Below, piece after piece: positions 8,626 to 24,700 of a stretch of 64,000 nt of DNA; within the stretch, counting starts at the first letter, position 1, and each line of letters opens with the position of its first letter. A program made the position numbers and the translations under genes. A model generated the notes under the pieces. The model was given only the letters and a program-made list of their open reading frames with translations, was not told where the DNA came from and made no database searches. This DNA comes from Streptomyces aquilus (lineage in GTDB: Bacteria; Actinomycetota; Actinomycetes; Streptomycetales; Streptomycetaceae): assembly GCF_003955715.1 (NCBI RefSeq), contig NZ_CP034463.1, positions 5,394,001-5,458,000 on the forward strand. Direction: 5' to 3'.

Positions 8626-10686
8626 GTGGCTGACGTACCTGCCGATCTTGCCGCAGTGTGGCCACGAGTACTGGAGCAACTCCTCGGCGACGGCCGCGGG
8701 CAGGGCGTGGAGGTCAAGGACGAGCACTGGATCCGCCGCTGCCAGCCGCTGGCACTGGTCGCGGACACCGCCCTGCTCGCCGTACCGAACGAGTTCGCGA
8801 AGGGCGTCCTCGAAGGCCGCCTCGCCCCGATCGTCAGCGAGACCCTGAGCCGCGAGTGCGGCCGTCCGATCCGTATCGCGATCACCGTCGACGACTCCGC
8901 CGGCGAGCCCCCGGCCCCGCCGGCACCCCAGTCCGCGCGCCCCCAGCAGCAGCGCTACGAGGAGCCCGAGCTCCCCGCCGGCCAGTACGACGGCCAGAGC
9001 GGCTCGTACGACAACCAGTACGACAACGCCAACCAGTACGAGGGCTACGGCCGCCACCGCGCGGACGACCGCCACCGAGGCGATGACCGCCAGCCGGGCC
9101 GCCCCGAACAGCTCCCCGGCGGCCCCGGCGACCAGCTGCCCAGCGCCCGCCCCGCCTACCCCGGCGAGTACCAGCGCCCCGAGCCCGGCGCCTGGCCCCG
9201 GCCGCAGCAGGACGAGTACACCTGGCAGCAGCCGCGGCTCGGCTTCCCGGAGCGCGACCCGTACGCGACCCCGCCCGCGCAGGAGTCGTACGGCCAGGAG
9301 CCCTACCCCAAGGACTCCTACGCCTCGCCCTCGCAGGACTACCGCCCGCAGCCGATGGACCGCCCGCCCTACGACGGCCAGCGCCCCGACTACGACCAGC
9401 AGCGCGCGGACTACGACCAGCCCCGGCGGGACGACTACGACCAGCCCGGCCCGAGGCGGGACGGCTACGACCAGCCGGGTCCGCGCCGGGACGACTACGA
9501 CCAGCCCGGACCCCGCCGTGACCTGCCCGAGCCGCCCTCCGGCGGCGGGCACGCGCACCGCGGCGGGCCCGGCAGCTCGACGCTCCCCTCTGCCGGTGGC
9601 GCCCCCGGCCCGCTGGCCGCGAAGCCCGCGCCGGCGGCCGGACCCGGTGAGCCCACCGCGCGCCTGAACCCGAAGTACCTCTTCGACACGTTCGTCATCG
9701 GCGCCTCCAACCGCTTCGCGCACGCGGCCGCGGTGGCCGTCGCCGAGGCGCCCGCGAAGGCGTACAACCCCCTCTTCATCTACGGGGAGTCGGGGCTCGG
9801 CAAGACGCACCTGCTGCACGCGATCGGGCACTACGCGCGGAGTCTGTATCCCGGCACGCGTGTGCGCTACGTGAGCTCGGAGGAGTTCACCAACGAGTTC
9901 ATCAACTCCATCCGCGACGGCAAGGGCGACAGCTTCCGCAAGCGATACCGGGAGATGGACATCCTGCTCGTCGACGACATCCAGTTCCTCGCGGACAAGG
10001 AGTCGACGCAGGAGGAGTTCTTCCACACGTTCAACACGCTCCACAACGCGAACAAGCAGATCGTGCTCTCCAGCGACCGGCCGCCGAAGCAGCTGGTGAC
10101 GCTGGAGGACCGGCTGCGGAACCGTTTCGAGTGGGGACTGATCACCGACGTCCAGCCGCCCGAGCTGGAGACGCGGATCGCGATCCTCCGCAAGAAGGCG
10201 GTCCAGGAGCAGCTCAACGCCCCGCCGGAGGTACTGGAGTTCATCGCCTCCCGGATCTCGCGGAACATCCGTGAGCTGGAGGGCGCGCTGATCCGGGTGA
10301 CGGCGTTCGCGTCGCTCAACCGGCAGCCGGTGGACCTGGGCCTGACCGAGATCGTCCTCAAGGACCTGATCCCCGGCGGCGAGGACTCGGCACCCGAGAT
10401 CACCTCCACGGCGATCATGGGGGCGACGGCGGACTACTTCGGCCTGACCGTCGAGGACCTGTGCGGCACCTCGCGCGGACGCGCGCTGGTGACCGCCCGA
10501 CAGATCGCCATGTACCTGTGCCGCGAGCTGACGGACCTCTCGCTGCCCAAGATCGGCGCGCTGTTCGGCGGCCGCGACCACACGACCGTCATGCACGCGG
10601 ACCGCAAGATCCGCAATCTGATGGCCGAGCGGCGCTCCATCTACAACCAGGTGACGGAGCTGACGAACCGCATCAAGAACGGCTGA
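8626..10686 (+). CDS. dnaA: Chromosomal replication initiator DnaA
   Basis: A 686-residue initiator that binds DnaA boxes in the adjacent oriC and opens the duplex. Domain I spans about residues 1-88 ([16 protein letters not shown] start). Domain II is an unusually long Pro/Gln/Tyr/Asp-rich linker with [14 protein letters not shown] decapeptide repeats (9401-9525), as in other streptomycetes but rather long. The AAA+ domain III has Walker A GESGLGKT at 387-394 and Walker [10 protein letters not shown] at 446-454. Domain IV carries the DNA-binding [11 protein letters not shown] at 648-658. GTG at 8626 follows GAGAGAG. The frame is open back to 8521, but that part does not resemble DnaA. Confidence 0.98.
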   Translation: MADVPADLAAVWPRVLEQLLGDGRGQGVEVKDEHWIRRCQPLALVADTALLAVPNEFAKGVLEGRLAPIVSETLSRECGRPIRIAITVDDSAGEPPAPPAPQSARPQQQRYEEPELPAGQYDGQSGSYDNQYDNANQYEGYGRHRADDRHRGDDRQPGRPEQLPGGPGDQLPSARPAYPGEYQRPEPGAWPRPQQDEYTWQQPRLGFPERDPYATPPAQESYGQEPYPKDSYASPSQDYRPQPMDRPPYDGQRPDYDQQRADYDQPRRDDYDQPGPRRDGYDQPGPRRDDYDQPGPRRDLPEPPSGGGHAHRGGPGSSTLPSAGGAPGPLAAKPAPAAGPGEPTARLNPKYLFDTFVIGASNRFAHAAAVAVAEAPAKAYNPLFIYGESGLGKTHLLHAIGHYARSLYPGTRVRYVSSEEFTNEFINSIRDGKGDSFRKRYREMDILLVDDIQFLADKESTQEEFFHTFNTLHNANKQIVLSSDRPPKQLVTLEDRLRNRFEWGLITDVQPPELETRIAILRKKAVQEQLNAPPEVLEFIASRISRNIRELEGALIRVTAFASLNRQPVDLGLTEIVLKDLIPGGEDSAPEITSTAIMGATADYFGLTVEDLCGTSRGRALVTARQIAMYLCRELTDLSLPKIGALFGGRDHTTVMHADRKIRNLMAERRSIYNQVTELTNRIKNG

Positions 10687-11585
10687 CACAGGCGCGCTCA
10701 CGGCGCTCACGGCGTTCAGGGCGCTCCGGGACACGGTCCCGGGGCGCCCTTCGTCATGCCGCCACGGCCCGGGACGCCGTCCGTGCCGTCATGTCCTCGT
10801 AGCCGCATGTTCGATTACCTGCCGGGTTACGGCCTTCCTCCACAGATTCGGTGACTTTCTGCCGTCCACATCCTGGGGACCGTGAAGTTGTCCAGATCGC
10901 CGTCCACAGGGCGTCTGTTGAAAGACCATCAGGCCAGGTCAAGTGGTTGTGGATTCGTGGATGAACGATCTCCACAGACTGTGGACGACGAAAAGATCCA
11001 CAGGCTGTGCATCAAGTTGTCCACTGGCAACCCACAGGCTGAGCCAGGTTGTCCCCAGCGATCCCCAGCTTCTCCACATGCCTGTCCACTGTTCGGCAAC
11101 GCGACGCGGCTGCTCACCGTGTCGAGTGAAAGGCGTCACACGAAGGTGCCGGGTTGGGGTGTGGGAAACGTGGGTAAAGCTGGGGACGCAGCTGGGGAGA
11201 ACTCGGCTCAGCCTGTGCACGGGATGTGCAGAACTTTCTGTTCTCCACAGACACCCCGAGTTGTCCACCGCCTCCGCCCACAGGGCCCGTGGACAAAATT
11301 TCCGGTCTGACCTGCGCAAACGCAGTTATCCACGGTATCCACAGCCCCTACTACTACTCCCAACTAGAGAGAGCTGGGAATCCGTTTCGAAGGGGGTCCT
11401 GTGCACAACTCGCTGTCCGGCTCCCGACTGCCCCTCGTCACGACTTGACCCCGAGAGGCACCTACTGTCAGTGGGGTGCGTCAGACTGTTCCCCGGTGTC
11501 CTTCCCCTCACAGGGGCCGACAACACCGAGACAGACGACGAGGCCAGGCAGAGCGAAGCGCCGGCAACAGCAGGAGGCGGCAACA
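10687..11585. other. oriC: Chromosomal replication origin oriC
   Basis: This is the 899-base non-coding spacer between dnaA and dnaN, the known oriC position in Streptomyces. I count at least fourteen 9-mers resembling TTGTCCACA in both orientations. Examples are TTGTCCAGA 10888-10896, TTGTCCACT 11017-11025, TTGTCCCCA 11049-11057, TTCTCCACA 11070-11078 and 11241-11249, TTGTCCACC 11261-11269, TTATCCACG 11326-11334 and GTATCCACA 11335-11343. Inverted copies are at 10948-10956, 10980-10988 and 11288-11296. None that I found is a perfect consensus box. A short A/T-rich run (11293-11301) sits among the right-hand boxes and could be the unwinding site. Confidence 0.95.
10718..10750 (+). terminator. 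dnaA terminator hairpin
   Basis: AGGGCGCTCCGGGAC, loop ACG, GTCCCGGGGCGCCCT form a 15-bp stem with one wobble pair, 31 bases after the dnaA stop. It would shield oriC from dnaA read-through. Confidence 0.75.
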
Positions 11586-12716
11586 GTGAAGATCCGGGTG
11601 GAACGCGACGTACTCGCGGAGGCAGTGGCCTGGGCGGCACGCAGCCTCCCGGCCCGTCCGCCGGCGCCTGTCCTCGCCGGCCTTCTGCTGAAGGCCGAGG
11701 ACGGCCAGCTGAGCCTGTCCAGCTTCGACTACGAGGTCTCCGCGCGGGTGAGCGTCGAGGCCGAGGTCGAGGAGGAGGGCACGGTCCTGGTCTCCGGCCG
11801 CCTGCTCGCCGACATCTGCCGCGCTCTCCCCAACCGCCCGGTGGAGATTTCCACAGACGGTGTACGGGCGACCGTGGTCTGCGGCTCCTCGCGGTTCACC
11901 CTCCACACCCTGCCCGTGGAGGAGTACCCGGCGCTGCCGCAGATGCCGACCGCGACCGGCACCGTCCCCGGTGAGGTCTTCGCCTCCGCCGCCGCCCAGG
12001 TCGCCATCGCGGCCGGACGCGACGACACGCTGCCGGTGCTGACCGGTGTGCGCATCGAGATCGAGGGCGACACCGTCACGCTGGCCTCCACCGACCGCTA
12101 CCGCTTCGCGGTCCGCGAGTTCCTGTGGAAGCCGGAGAACCCCGAGGCGTCCGCAGTGGCCCTGGTGCCCGCCAAGACGCTCCTGGACACCGCCAAGGCG
12201 CTCACGAGCGGCGACAGCGTCACCCTGGCGCTCTCGGGCTCGGGCGCGGGCGAGGGCCTGATCGGTTTCGAGGGTGCGGGTCGGCGTACGACCACGCGTC
12301 TGCTCGAAGGCGACCTCCCGAAGTACCGCACGCTGTTCCCGACCGAGTTCAACTCCGTCGCCGTGATCGAGACCGCCCCCTTCGTGGAGGCCGTCAAGCG
12401 CGTGGCCCTGGTCGCCGAGCGCAACACCCCGGTGCGGCTGAGCTTCGAGCAGGGCGTGCTGATCCTGGAGGCCGGTTCCAGCGACGACGCACAGGCTGTG
12501 GAGCGCGTCGACGCCAACCTCGACGGCGACGACATCTCGATCGCCTTCAACCCGACCTTCCTGCTGGACGGCCTGAGCGCCATCGACTCCCCGGTCGCCC
12601 AGCTGTCCTTCACGACGTCCACGAAGCCCGCGCTGCTCAGCGGCAAGCCGGCCCTGGACGCGGAGGCGGACGAGGCCTACAAGTACCTGATCATGCCGGT
12701 GCGGCTGAGCGGCTGA
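11586..12716 (+). CDS. dnaN: DNA polymerase III beta sliding clamp
   Basis: A 376-residue clamp that dimerises around DNA and tethers Pol III. Three clamp domains of about 120 residues are visible, with landmarks LAGLLLKAEDG (domain I), VLTGVRIEIEGD and STDRYRFAVREF (domain II), and the C-terminal YLIMPVRLS that forms part of the peptide-binding pocket. GTG at 11586 follows AGGAGG (11572-11577). The open frame upstream runs through oriC and is not coding. Confidence 0.98.
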   Translation: MKIRVERDVLAEAVAWAARSLPARPPAPVLAGLLLKAEDGQLSLSSFDYEVSARVSVEAEVEEEGTVLVSGRLLADICRALPNRPVEISTDGVRATVVCGSSRFTLHTLPVEEYPALPQMPTATGTVPGEVFASAAAQVAIAAGRDDTLPVLTGVRIEIEGDTVTLASTDRYRFAVREFLWKPENPEASAVALVPAKTLLDTAKALTSGDSVTLALSGSGAGEGLIGFEGAGRRTTTRLLEGDLPKYRTLFPTEFNSVAVIETAPFVEAVKRVALVAERNTPVRLSFEQGVLILEAGSSDDAQAVERVDANLDGDDISIAFNPTFLLDGLSAIDSPVAQLSFTTSTKPALLSGKPALDAEADEAYKYLIMPVRLSG

Positions 12717-12891
12717 GGCAGCGGAAGTTATCCCCAGGCTGTGGGCGCGAGGACCCGGGCCTGGGGAGAACCCGCAGGTGGGGGCGTACGTATGAGCGCG
12801 TATGCCCACAGGTGTGCGTGAGCGTCCGGGTTTAGGCTCGGACGTAGGTACGAAGGTGCCACACACGCCACAGCAACCTAAGGAACAACTG

Positions 12892-13767
12892 ATGGAGCTC
12901 GGTCTCGTCGGCCTCGGCAAGATGGGCGGCAACATGCGCGAGCGGATCCGCCGCGCAGGCCACACCGTCATCGGATACGACCGCAACCCGGACCTCGCCG
13001 ATGTCCACAGCCTGGAAGAGCTTGTGGGCAAGCTCAAGGGACCGCGCGTGGTCTGGGTGATGGTCCCGGCCGGTGCCCCGACCCAGTCGACGGTCGACGA
13101 GCTGGCCGAGCTCCTGGAGCCGGGTGACGTCGTCGTGGACGGCGGCAACTCCCGCTGGACGGACGACGAGAAGCACGCCGAGGAGCTCGCGGCCAAGGGC
13201 ATCGGCTTCGTGGACTGCGGTGTCTCCGGCGGTGTGTGGGGCCTGGAGAACGGCTACGCGCTGATGTACGGCGGCGACGCGGAGAACGTCGCCAAGGTGC
13301 AGCCGGTCTTCGACGCCCTCAAGCCCGAGGGCGACTTCGGCTCGGTGCACGCCGGCAAGGTGGGCGCCGGGCACTTCGCGAAGATGGTCCACAACGGCAT
13401 CGAGTACGCGATGATGCAGGCTTACGCCGAGGGCTGGGAGCTGCTGGAGAAGGTCGACTCCGTCACCGACGTGCGCGAGGTCTTCCGGTCGTGGCAGGAG
13501 GGGACGGTCATCCGTTCCTGGCTGCTCGACCTGGCCGTCAACGCCCTCGACGAGGACGAGCACCTGGACAAGCTGCGCGGTTACGCACAGGACTCCGGCG
13601 AAGGCCGCTGGACTGTGGAGGCCGCCATCGACAACGCGGTGCCGCTGCCGGCGATCACCGCGTCCCTGTTCGCGCGGTTCGCGTCCCGGCAGGACGACTC
13701 GCCGCAGATGAAGATGATCGCGGCGCTGCGCAACCAGTTCGGCGGCCACGCGGTCGAGAAGAAGTAA
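12892..13767 (+). CDS. gnd: 6-phosphogluconate dehydrogenase (short, decarboxylating)
   Basis: A 291-residue enzyme of the oxidative pentose phosphate pathway that converts 6-phosphogluconate to ribulose 5-phosphate. The N-terminal Rossmann motif is [12 protein letters not shown]. The substrate region has [10 protein letters not shown] and [14 protein letters not shown] (about 110-150), and the catalytic lysine sits in [16 protein letters not shown] near residue 170. The length fits the short GndA-type enzymes, often NAD-dependent, rather than the ~470-residue form. ATG at 12892 follows AAGGA. Location between dnaN and recF is typical of Streptomyces. The 175-base spacer before it holds a TTATCCCCA box near 12727. 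Confidence 0.95.
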   Translation: MELGLVGLGKMGGNMRERIRRAGHTVIGYDRNPDLADVHSLEELVGKLKGPRVVWVMVPAGAPTQSTVDELAELLEPGDVVVDGGNSRWTDDEKHAEELAAKGIGFVDCGVSGGVWGLENGYALMYGGDAENVAKVQPVFDALKPEGDFGSVHAGKVGAGHFAKMVHNGIEYAMMQAYAEGWELLEKVDSVTDVREVFRSWQEGTVIRSWLLDLAVNALDEDEHLDKLRGYAQDSGEGRWTVEAAIDNAVPLPAITASLFARFASRQDDSPQMKMIAALRNQFGGHAVEKK

Positions 13768-13820
13768 TCCACAGGGCTGTTGAGAACGGCCCACAAGCTG
13801 GGGGAGGTCGGCGCCCGACC

Positions 13821-14942
13821 ATGCACGTCACGCATCTGTCGCTGGCCGACTTCCGCTCGTACGCCCGGGTCGAAGTTCCGCTCGACCCGGGCGTCACGGC
13901 CTTCGTCGGCCCCAACGGGCAGGGCAAGACGAACCTGGTCGAGGCGGTCGGCTATCTCGCCACCCTCGGCAGCCACCGCGTCTCCTCCGACGCCCCCCTG
14001 GTCCGCATGGGCGCCGACCGTGCGATCGTCCGGGCGCAGGTCCGGCAGGGCGACCGGCAGCAGCTGGTCGAGCTGGAGCTGAACCCGGGCAAGGCGAACC
14101 GCGCCCGGATCAACAGGTCGTCGCAGGTCAGGCCGCGTGATGTGCTCGGCATCCTCAGGACGGTGCTCTTCGCCCCCGAGGACCTCGCCCTGGTGAAGGG
14201 TGACCCCGGGGAGCGGCGCCGTTTCCTCGACGAGCTGATCACCGCCCGCTCCCCGCGCATGGCGGGCGTGCGCTCCGACTACGAGCGGGTTCTCAAGCAG
14301 CGCAACACCCTGTTGAAGTCGGCGGCGCTCGCGCGTCGGCATGGCGGCCGCTCGATGGACCTGTCCACGCTCGACGTGTGGGACCAGCACCTCGCGCGCG
14401 TGGGTGCCGAGTTGCTCGCCCAGCGGCTCGATCTGATCGCCGCGATCCAGCCGCTGGCCGACAAGGCGTACGAACAGCTGGCGCCCGGCGGCGGCCCGAT
14501 CGCCCTGGAGTACAAGCCGTCGGCGCCGGGCGAGGCGCACACGCGCGATGATCTCTACGAGCAGCTGATGGCGGCGCTCGCGGAGGCCCGCAAGCAGGAG
14601 ATCGAGCGGGGCGTCACCCTCGTGGGCCCGCATAGGGACGATCTGCTTCTCAAACTCGGTCAGCTGCCCGCCAAGGGCTACGCCTCGCACGGGGAGTCCT
14701 GGTCGTACGCGCTGGCGTTGCGGCTGGCGTCGTACGACCTGCTGCGCGCGGAGGGCAACGAGCCGGTGCTGATCCTCGACGACGTGTTCGCCGAGCTGGA
14801 CACCCGGCGCCGGGAGCGGCTGGCGGAGCTGGTGGCGCCCGGGGAGCAGGTGCTGGTGACGGCGGCGGTCGACGACGACGTACCGCATCTGCTGGTGGGG
14901 GCGCGGTACTCGGTTTCGGATGGGGTGGTGGAGCGCGTATGA
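13821..14942 (+). CDS. recF: DNA replication and repair protein RecF
   Basis: A 373-residue SMC-like ABC ATPase that helps load RecA at gaps. Walker [10 protein letters not shown] is at about residues 34-42, the signature region is around [12 protein letters not shown] near 295, and Walker B is [13 protein letters not shown] near 320. ATG at 13821 ([14 protein letters not shown]) matches the canonical N-terminus. Its stop overlaps the next gene by four bases (ATGA). Confidence 0.97.
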   Translation: MHVTHLSLADFRSYARVEVPLDPGVTAFVGPNGQGKTNLVEAVGYLATLGSHRVSSDAPLVRMGADRAIVRAQVRQGDRQQLVELELNPGKANRARINRSSQVRPRDVLGILRTVLFAPEDLALVKGDPGERRRFLDELITARSPRMAGVRSDYERVLKQRNTLLKSAALARRHGGRSMDLSTLDVWDQHLARVGAELLAQRLDLIAAIQPLADKAYEQLAPGGGPIALEYKPSAPGEAHTRDDLYEQLMAALAEARKQEIERGVTLVGPHRDDLLLKLGQLPAKGYASHGESWSYALALRLASYDLLRAEGNEPVLILDDVFAELDTRRRERLAELVAPGEQVLVTAAVDDDVPHLLVGARYSVSDGVVERV

Positions 14943-15466
14943 CCGCCGAGGAGCCTCAGAAGACGCCCGAGCCCTCCGGTGTCGACCTCGCGCGGGTGGC
15001 CCTCAGGGCGGCCAAGGAGCAGGCACGCGCGCGGGGGGACGCGGCGCAGCAGAAGAAGCAGGCGCGGCGGGGCGGTCTGCGCTCCGGCGCGCGCGCCGAC
15101 GGGCGCGACCCGATGGCGCTGGGTTCGGCTATCAACCGGCTGATCAGTGAGCGGGGCTGGGAGGCGCCGGCGGCGGTCGGCGGGGTGATGGGGCGCTGGC
15201 CGGAGATCGTCGGGGAGAACCTCGCCAAGCACTGTGTGCCGCAGAAGTACGACGAGGACGAGCGGGTGCTGGTCGTGCAGTGCGACTCCACGGCGTGGGC
15301 GACCCAACTGCGTCACCTCGCGCCCGCTCTGGTGGCCCGCCTCAATGAGGACCTGGGCCAGGGCAGCGTGCGGATGATCAAAGTGCTCAACCCTGGTGGT
15401 CCCCCGCGGCGCTACGGCCCCTTGCGTGCCCCGGGCAGCACAGGCCCTGGTGACACCTACGGGTGA
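14939..15466 (+). CDS. dciA: DciA-like DUF721 protein
   Basis: A 175-residue DUF721/DciA-family protein. DciA is the ancestral loader or activator of the replicative helicase DnaB in bacteria without DnaC. The conserved domain begins [19 protein letters not shown] and includes [14 protein letters not shown] and [17 protein letters not shown]. The N-terminal ~55 residues are basic and disordered-looking. Translation is coupled to recF by the ATGA overlap. Confidence 0.9.
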   Translation: MTAEEPQKTPEPSGVDLARVALRAAKEQARARGDAAQQKKQARRGGLRSGARADGRDPMALGSAINRLISERGWEAPAAVGGVMGRWPEIVGENLAKHCVPQKYDEDERVLVVQCDSTAWATQLRHLAPALVARLNEDLGQGSVRMIKVLNPGGPPRRYGPLRAPGSTGPGDTYG

Positions 15467-17922
<2,456 letters not shown>

Positions 17923-17964
17923 GTCGGTCTCAGCTGACCGCACCAGGAAGGATCTTCACCAGCA

Positions 17965-20559
<2,595 letters not shown>

Positions 20560-20576
20560 CACGAGGAGTGAGTCAC

Positions 20577-21413
20577 GTGAGCGGAGCCACGGGCGCCGGA
20601 CCGTCCAGTACCCCTTCCGGTACGGACACGGACGACGGCGGTCGTGGCTCCGCCGCGCGTACGGACGCCGCGCGTACGACCGACGCGCGCGCCACGGACG
20701 GGCGGGGCACGGACGGGCGGGCGACAGATTCGCACACGACCCAGCTCAAGGCGATCAAGGTGCCCGCCAAGGACTCTCCCTCGCCCGACGCATCTGGATC
20801 ACAGGGGGGAACTGTGACGGACACCCGAGGCCCGCAGACCCAGCAGTACGCGGCCGGCGCGGGCCCGGCTGCTCCGGGCCCACAGCCGCAGCCGCCGGCC
20901 CAGCAGCCGCCGTCGCCGCTGCCGGGGGACCGCCGGCCGGAACAGGCCGCGGGCCCCTACCACCCGCCGCAGGCCTACCCCGCGCAGGCCGCCGCGACCG
21001 GCGCCGTCCGCCGGCCGCGCACCGGCGCGCGCACCACGCCGCGCACCCGCAAGGCGCGGCTGCGGGTGGCCAAGGCCGACCCGTGGTCGGTGATGAAGGT
21101 CAGCTTCCTGCTCTCCATCGCGCTCGGCATCTGCACGATCGTCGCGGCCGCCGTGCTGTGGATGGTCATGGACGCGATGGGCGTCTTCTCGACCGTCGGC
21201 GGCACCATCTCGGAGGCGACCGGCTCGAACGAGTCCAACGGCTTCGACCTGCAGTCGTTCCTCTCCCTGCCCAACGTCCTGATGTTCACGACGATCATCG
21301 CGGTCATCGACGTCGTCCTCGCGACGGCCCTCGCGACGCTCGGCGCGTTCATCTACAACCTCTCCGCCGGCTTCGTCGGCGGCGTCGAGCTGACGCTCGC
21401 CGAGGACGAGTGA
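20577..21413 (+). CDS. DUF3566 two-TM membrane protein
   Basis: A 278-residue protein: a long disordered N-terminal region rich in Thr/Asp, then Pro/Gln/Gly, followed from about residue 175 by the DUF3566 domain with two TM helices (VSFLLSIALGICTIVAAAVLWMV and FTTIIAVIDVVLATALATLGAF). Members next to gyrA are actinobacterial and mostly uncharacterised; the mycobacterial relative is linked to cell-envelope growth. GTG at 20577 has GAGGAG correctly spaced, whereas GTG at 20568 would overlap that site. Confidence 0.88.
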   Translation: MSGATGAGPSSTPSGTDTDDGGRGSAARTDAARTTDARATDGRGTDGRATDSHTTQLKAIKVPAKDSPSPDASGSQGGTVTDTRGPQTQQYAAGAGPAAPGPQPQPPAQQPPSPLPGDRRPEQAAGPYHPPQAYPAQAAATGAVRRPRTGARTTPRTRKARLRVAKADPWSVMKVSFLLSIALGICTIVAAAVLWMVMDAMGVFSTVGGTISEATGSNESNGFDLQSFLSLPNVLMFTTIIAVIDVVLATALATLGAFIYNLSAGFVGGVELTLAEDE

Positions 21414-21432
21414 GGGGCCCCGACTATCGATT

Positions 21433-21461
21433 TTGGGACTGCCCCGGTCGTGCGCTAATCT
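21433..21461 (+). promoter_or_regulatory. Probable tRNA-Ile promoter
   Basis: TTGGGA (21433-21438), a 17-base spacer and TAATCT (21456-21461) resemble a housekeeping sigma HrdB promoter. The predicted start near 21468 is about 34 bases before the tRNA. Confidence 0.6.
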
Positions 21462-21501
21462 TCAGGAGTCAGCGCGCGGGACACACACCGCAGAGCGCGG
21501 C

Positions 21502-21575
21502 GGGGCTATAGCTCAGTTGGTTAGAGCGCATCCCTGATAAGGATGAGGCCACAGGTTCAAATCCTGTTAGCCCCA
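21502..21575 (+). tRNA. tRNA-Ile(GAT)
   Basis: A 74-base cloverleaf: acceptor GGGGCTA/TAGCCCC, D-arm AGCTCAGTTGGTTAGAGC, anticodon GAT in CCTGATAAGG and T-loop GGTTCAAATCC, with discriminator A. The CCA end is not encoded. A terminator follows directly. Confidence 0.97.
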
Positions 21576-21583
21576 CAGAACGA

Positions 21584-21615
21584 AGACCCCCAGTCGAATC
21601 GGCTGGGGGTCTTTC
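21584..21615 (+). terminator. Rho-independent terminator after tRNA-Ile
   Basis: AGACCCCCAG / CTGGGGGTCT form a perfect 10-bp stem with a 9-base loop, followed by TTTCT. Confidence 0.9.
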
Positions 21616-21658
21616 TCGTGTACGACGTCCATGGTGACCGGGCCCGGGTACGCGAACG

Positions 21659-21696
21659 CCCGGTCGCTGGCGACGGGGGATGCACCAGCGACCGGG
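21659..21696 (-). terminator. Hairpin downstream of the WD40/STAND gene
   Basis: CCCGGTCGCTGG and CCAGCGACCGGG form a perfect 12-bp stem with a 14-base loop, 90 bases after the stop of the leftward STAND gene. It is a plausible terminator. The rest of 21616-21785 shows no gene. Confidence 0.6.
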
Positions 21697-21785
21697 CTAT
21701 GGCCAAGGCTAACAACGGTGACGGTGCTGGGGGAGGCGGCTGCTCGGGACCGGTGAGGGGTTGTGACGGGGATCACGTGATCCCG

Positions 21786-24700
21786 TCAGTCCTCGCACGG
21801 GGGTTCATAGGAGAGTCGCGGCAGGTACTCGTGCCATTTCCCGGGCGTCAGGACGCCGTGCGTGGCCGAGCAGATGCGGCGGACCGCCGTGTCGGTGTCG
21901 AGGTTCCACAGCCGTACGGTGTCGACGCCGCTGGAGATGCCGAGCAGGTCGGCGCGCGGGCTGAAGGACAGGAAGCTGCCCGTCTTGCCGCCCGGGCTCA
22001 TCGCCTGGCCGATGGGCGTCGCGAGCGCCGGGTCGGTGACGTCCCAGGCGCGGATCGTGTTGTCGTTGCCGCCGCTGGCGAGGGTGTCGCCGTCCTTGCT
22101 GAAGGTGAGGGACACGATCGCCTCGGTGTGGCCGGTGAGGACGGGGCCGACCCGGGAGGCCTCGCCGGGGTCGGCGACGTTCCACAGGCGGACCGTGTCG
22201 TCGTCGCCGGCGGAGGCAAGGATGCGGCCGTCGGGGCTGTAGGCGAGGGTGTCGACGGGGCCCGAGTGGCCGGTGAGCGGGGCGCCGAGCGGGGTCGCGT
22301 GCCCGGGGTCGGCGACGTTCCACAGGCGGACCGTGTCGTCGGCGCTGCCGCTGGCCAGGGTGTGGCTGTCCGGGCTGAACAGCAGGGAGTTGACGTACCC
22401 CTTGTGTCCGGCCAGCGGGGCGCCGAGCCGGGTGAGGTGGGCCGGGTCGGTGACGTTCCACAGCTGGATCGTGCGGTCGTCGTGGGCCGTTGCCAGGAGG
22501 CGGCCGTCCGGGCTGAACGCCAGCGCCTCGGGCCCCGGGAAGCGGGTCTGGAGGCGGACCGGGCGGCCGTAGGGGACCGGGTGGCGGGGATCGGCGACGT
22601 TCCACAGCTGCACCGCGTGGCTGCCCGTCAGCACCGCGAGGGTCCGGCCGTCCGGGGCGAACGCCAGTGCGCGGATGTCGCCCTCCCCCGGCCTGAAGGG
22701 CGCGGCCAGCCGCCGGGGCCGGTCGGGGTCGGTGATGCTCCACAGGCGGATGTTCTCGTCGCGGGCCGCCGTGGCGAGGACGCGGCCGTCGGGGCGGAAC
22801 GCGCCGAGCCTGCCGGTCATGTCCGAGGTGGGGATCGACCACAGACGGACCTTGTTGTCGCCGTTGCCGGTGGCGAGCGTACGGCCGTCAGGGCTGAAGC
22901 CGAGTGCGTACATCTCCCCGCTCGCGCCGGACAGCGGCTCCCCGATCTGGGACGGGGACGCGGGGTTGGCGACGTTCCACAGGCTGGCCGTGCTGTCCGC
23001 GCTCGCGGCGGCGAGACGCGTGCCGTCGGGACTGAACGCCACCGACCAGACGGGGCCGGTGTGCCCGGTCAGCGGGGTGCCCAGCGGCTCGGGCGCCTGC
23101 GGATCGGCCACGTTCCACAGCCGTACGGTGTCGTCCGTGCTGCCGCTGGCGAGGGTGCGGCCGTCCGGGCTGAACGCCACGGAGTGGATGATTCCGGTGT
23201 GCCCGGTCAACGGGCTGCCCAGCGGCTCGGGTTCGCGCGGGTCGGTCGTGTCCCACAACCGGATCGTGTCGTCGTCGCCCCCGGCCGCCAGGGTCCGTCC
23301 GTCCGGGCTGAACGCGACGGAACGCACGGCCGCGGTGGAGCCGGTGAGCGGTCTGCCGAGCGGCTCGGGGCGGGTGGGGTCGGTCACGTTCCACAGGCGG
23401 ACGGTGTGGTCGTCGCCGGCGGAGGCCAGGGTGCGGCCGTCCGGGCTGAACGCGACCAGGTAGATCGTGCCGCCGTGGCCGGTCAACGGGGTGCCGAGGG
23501 AACGCGGGTGGCCCGGCCGCCGTACGTCCCACAGGCGAATCGTTCCGTCGTCCGAGGCGCTGGCGAGGGTGTGGCCGTCCGGGCTGAAGACCGCGCTGCT
23601 GACCCAGCTCGTGTGGCCGGTCAGGGGCCTGCCGAGCGGCTCGGGGCGGGCGGGGTCGGAGACGTCCCACAGCCGGACCGTGCGGTCGTAGCTGGCGGTG
23701 GCCAGCGTGCGGCCGTCGGGGCTGAACGAGGTGAGGTAGACGGCGCCGGTGTGGCCGAGCAGTGGGGTGGCCAGCGGGGCGTTCGCCGTCGACAGCACGC
23801 GGCTGCGCGCGCCCTCGTCGTCCCCGCGCAGCCGGTGCGCCACCAGAGCCAACTGGGCGGACAAAGAGGGGTCGGTGTCCTGGAAGCGGTCCGCCTCGGC
23901 GACGACCTGCTCGAAGACGGCGTCGTCCCGCTGCTTCCACGCGATCACCGCCGCGCAGACGGCGACGAGCGTGAGCGCGAGCAGTGCGGAGATCGCGGCC
24001 CGGCTGATCCACACCGTGCGCCGGCGCAGCCGTACCGAGGCCGCCAGGAACTCCACCGCGCTGCGGGTCAGGAAGGTGTCGCCGGCCGACTTGGCCCAGG
24101 TGCGCGCCTGTTCGAGGCGCGAGCCGCGGTACAGGAGCGCGGAGTCGCGCTCGGCGGCCTCCCAGGACCTGCCGTCCTCCTCCAGGCGCTGGCGCAGCAG
24201 GTTGCCGCTCCGGTCCTCGTCGATCCACTCGCGCAGCCGCGGCCAGGCGTGCAGGAGCGCCTCGTGGGTGATCTCCACGGTCTCCGCGTCCAGGGTCACC
24301 AACCGGGCCCGGACCAGCGCCTCCAGGGACTCCTCGGTCTTGTCGGGGTCCGCCGACTCCGCCGCCAGCTGACGCCGGGTGCCGCGCCTGCGGGTGGCCT
24401 GGGTGTCCTCGCTGAGCCGGACCAGCCGCAGCAGAAGCAGTCGCGCGGCGGTACGGGCGGCCGGGTCCAGGCCCGACCAGGCACGCTCCGCCGTCGCCGC
24501 GACGGCGCCCTGGATGCCGCCCGCGGCTCTGTATCCGGCCAGCGTCAGCCGCCCCGACTTGCGGCGCTGCCAGGTGGCGAGCAGGGCGTGGGAGAGCAGC
24601 GGCAGCACCCCGGCGTCGTGCTCCCCGCGCGGCCCGTCGGCGCTCACCTCACGCACGATCAGCTCCGCGAGACCGGGCTCCAGCTCAAGACCCACGGCCT

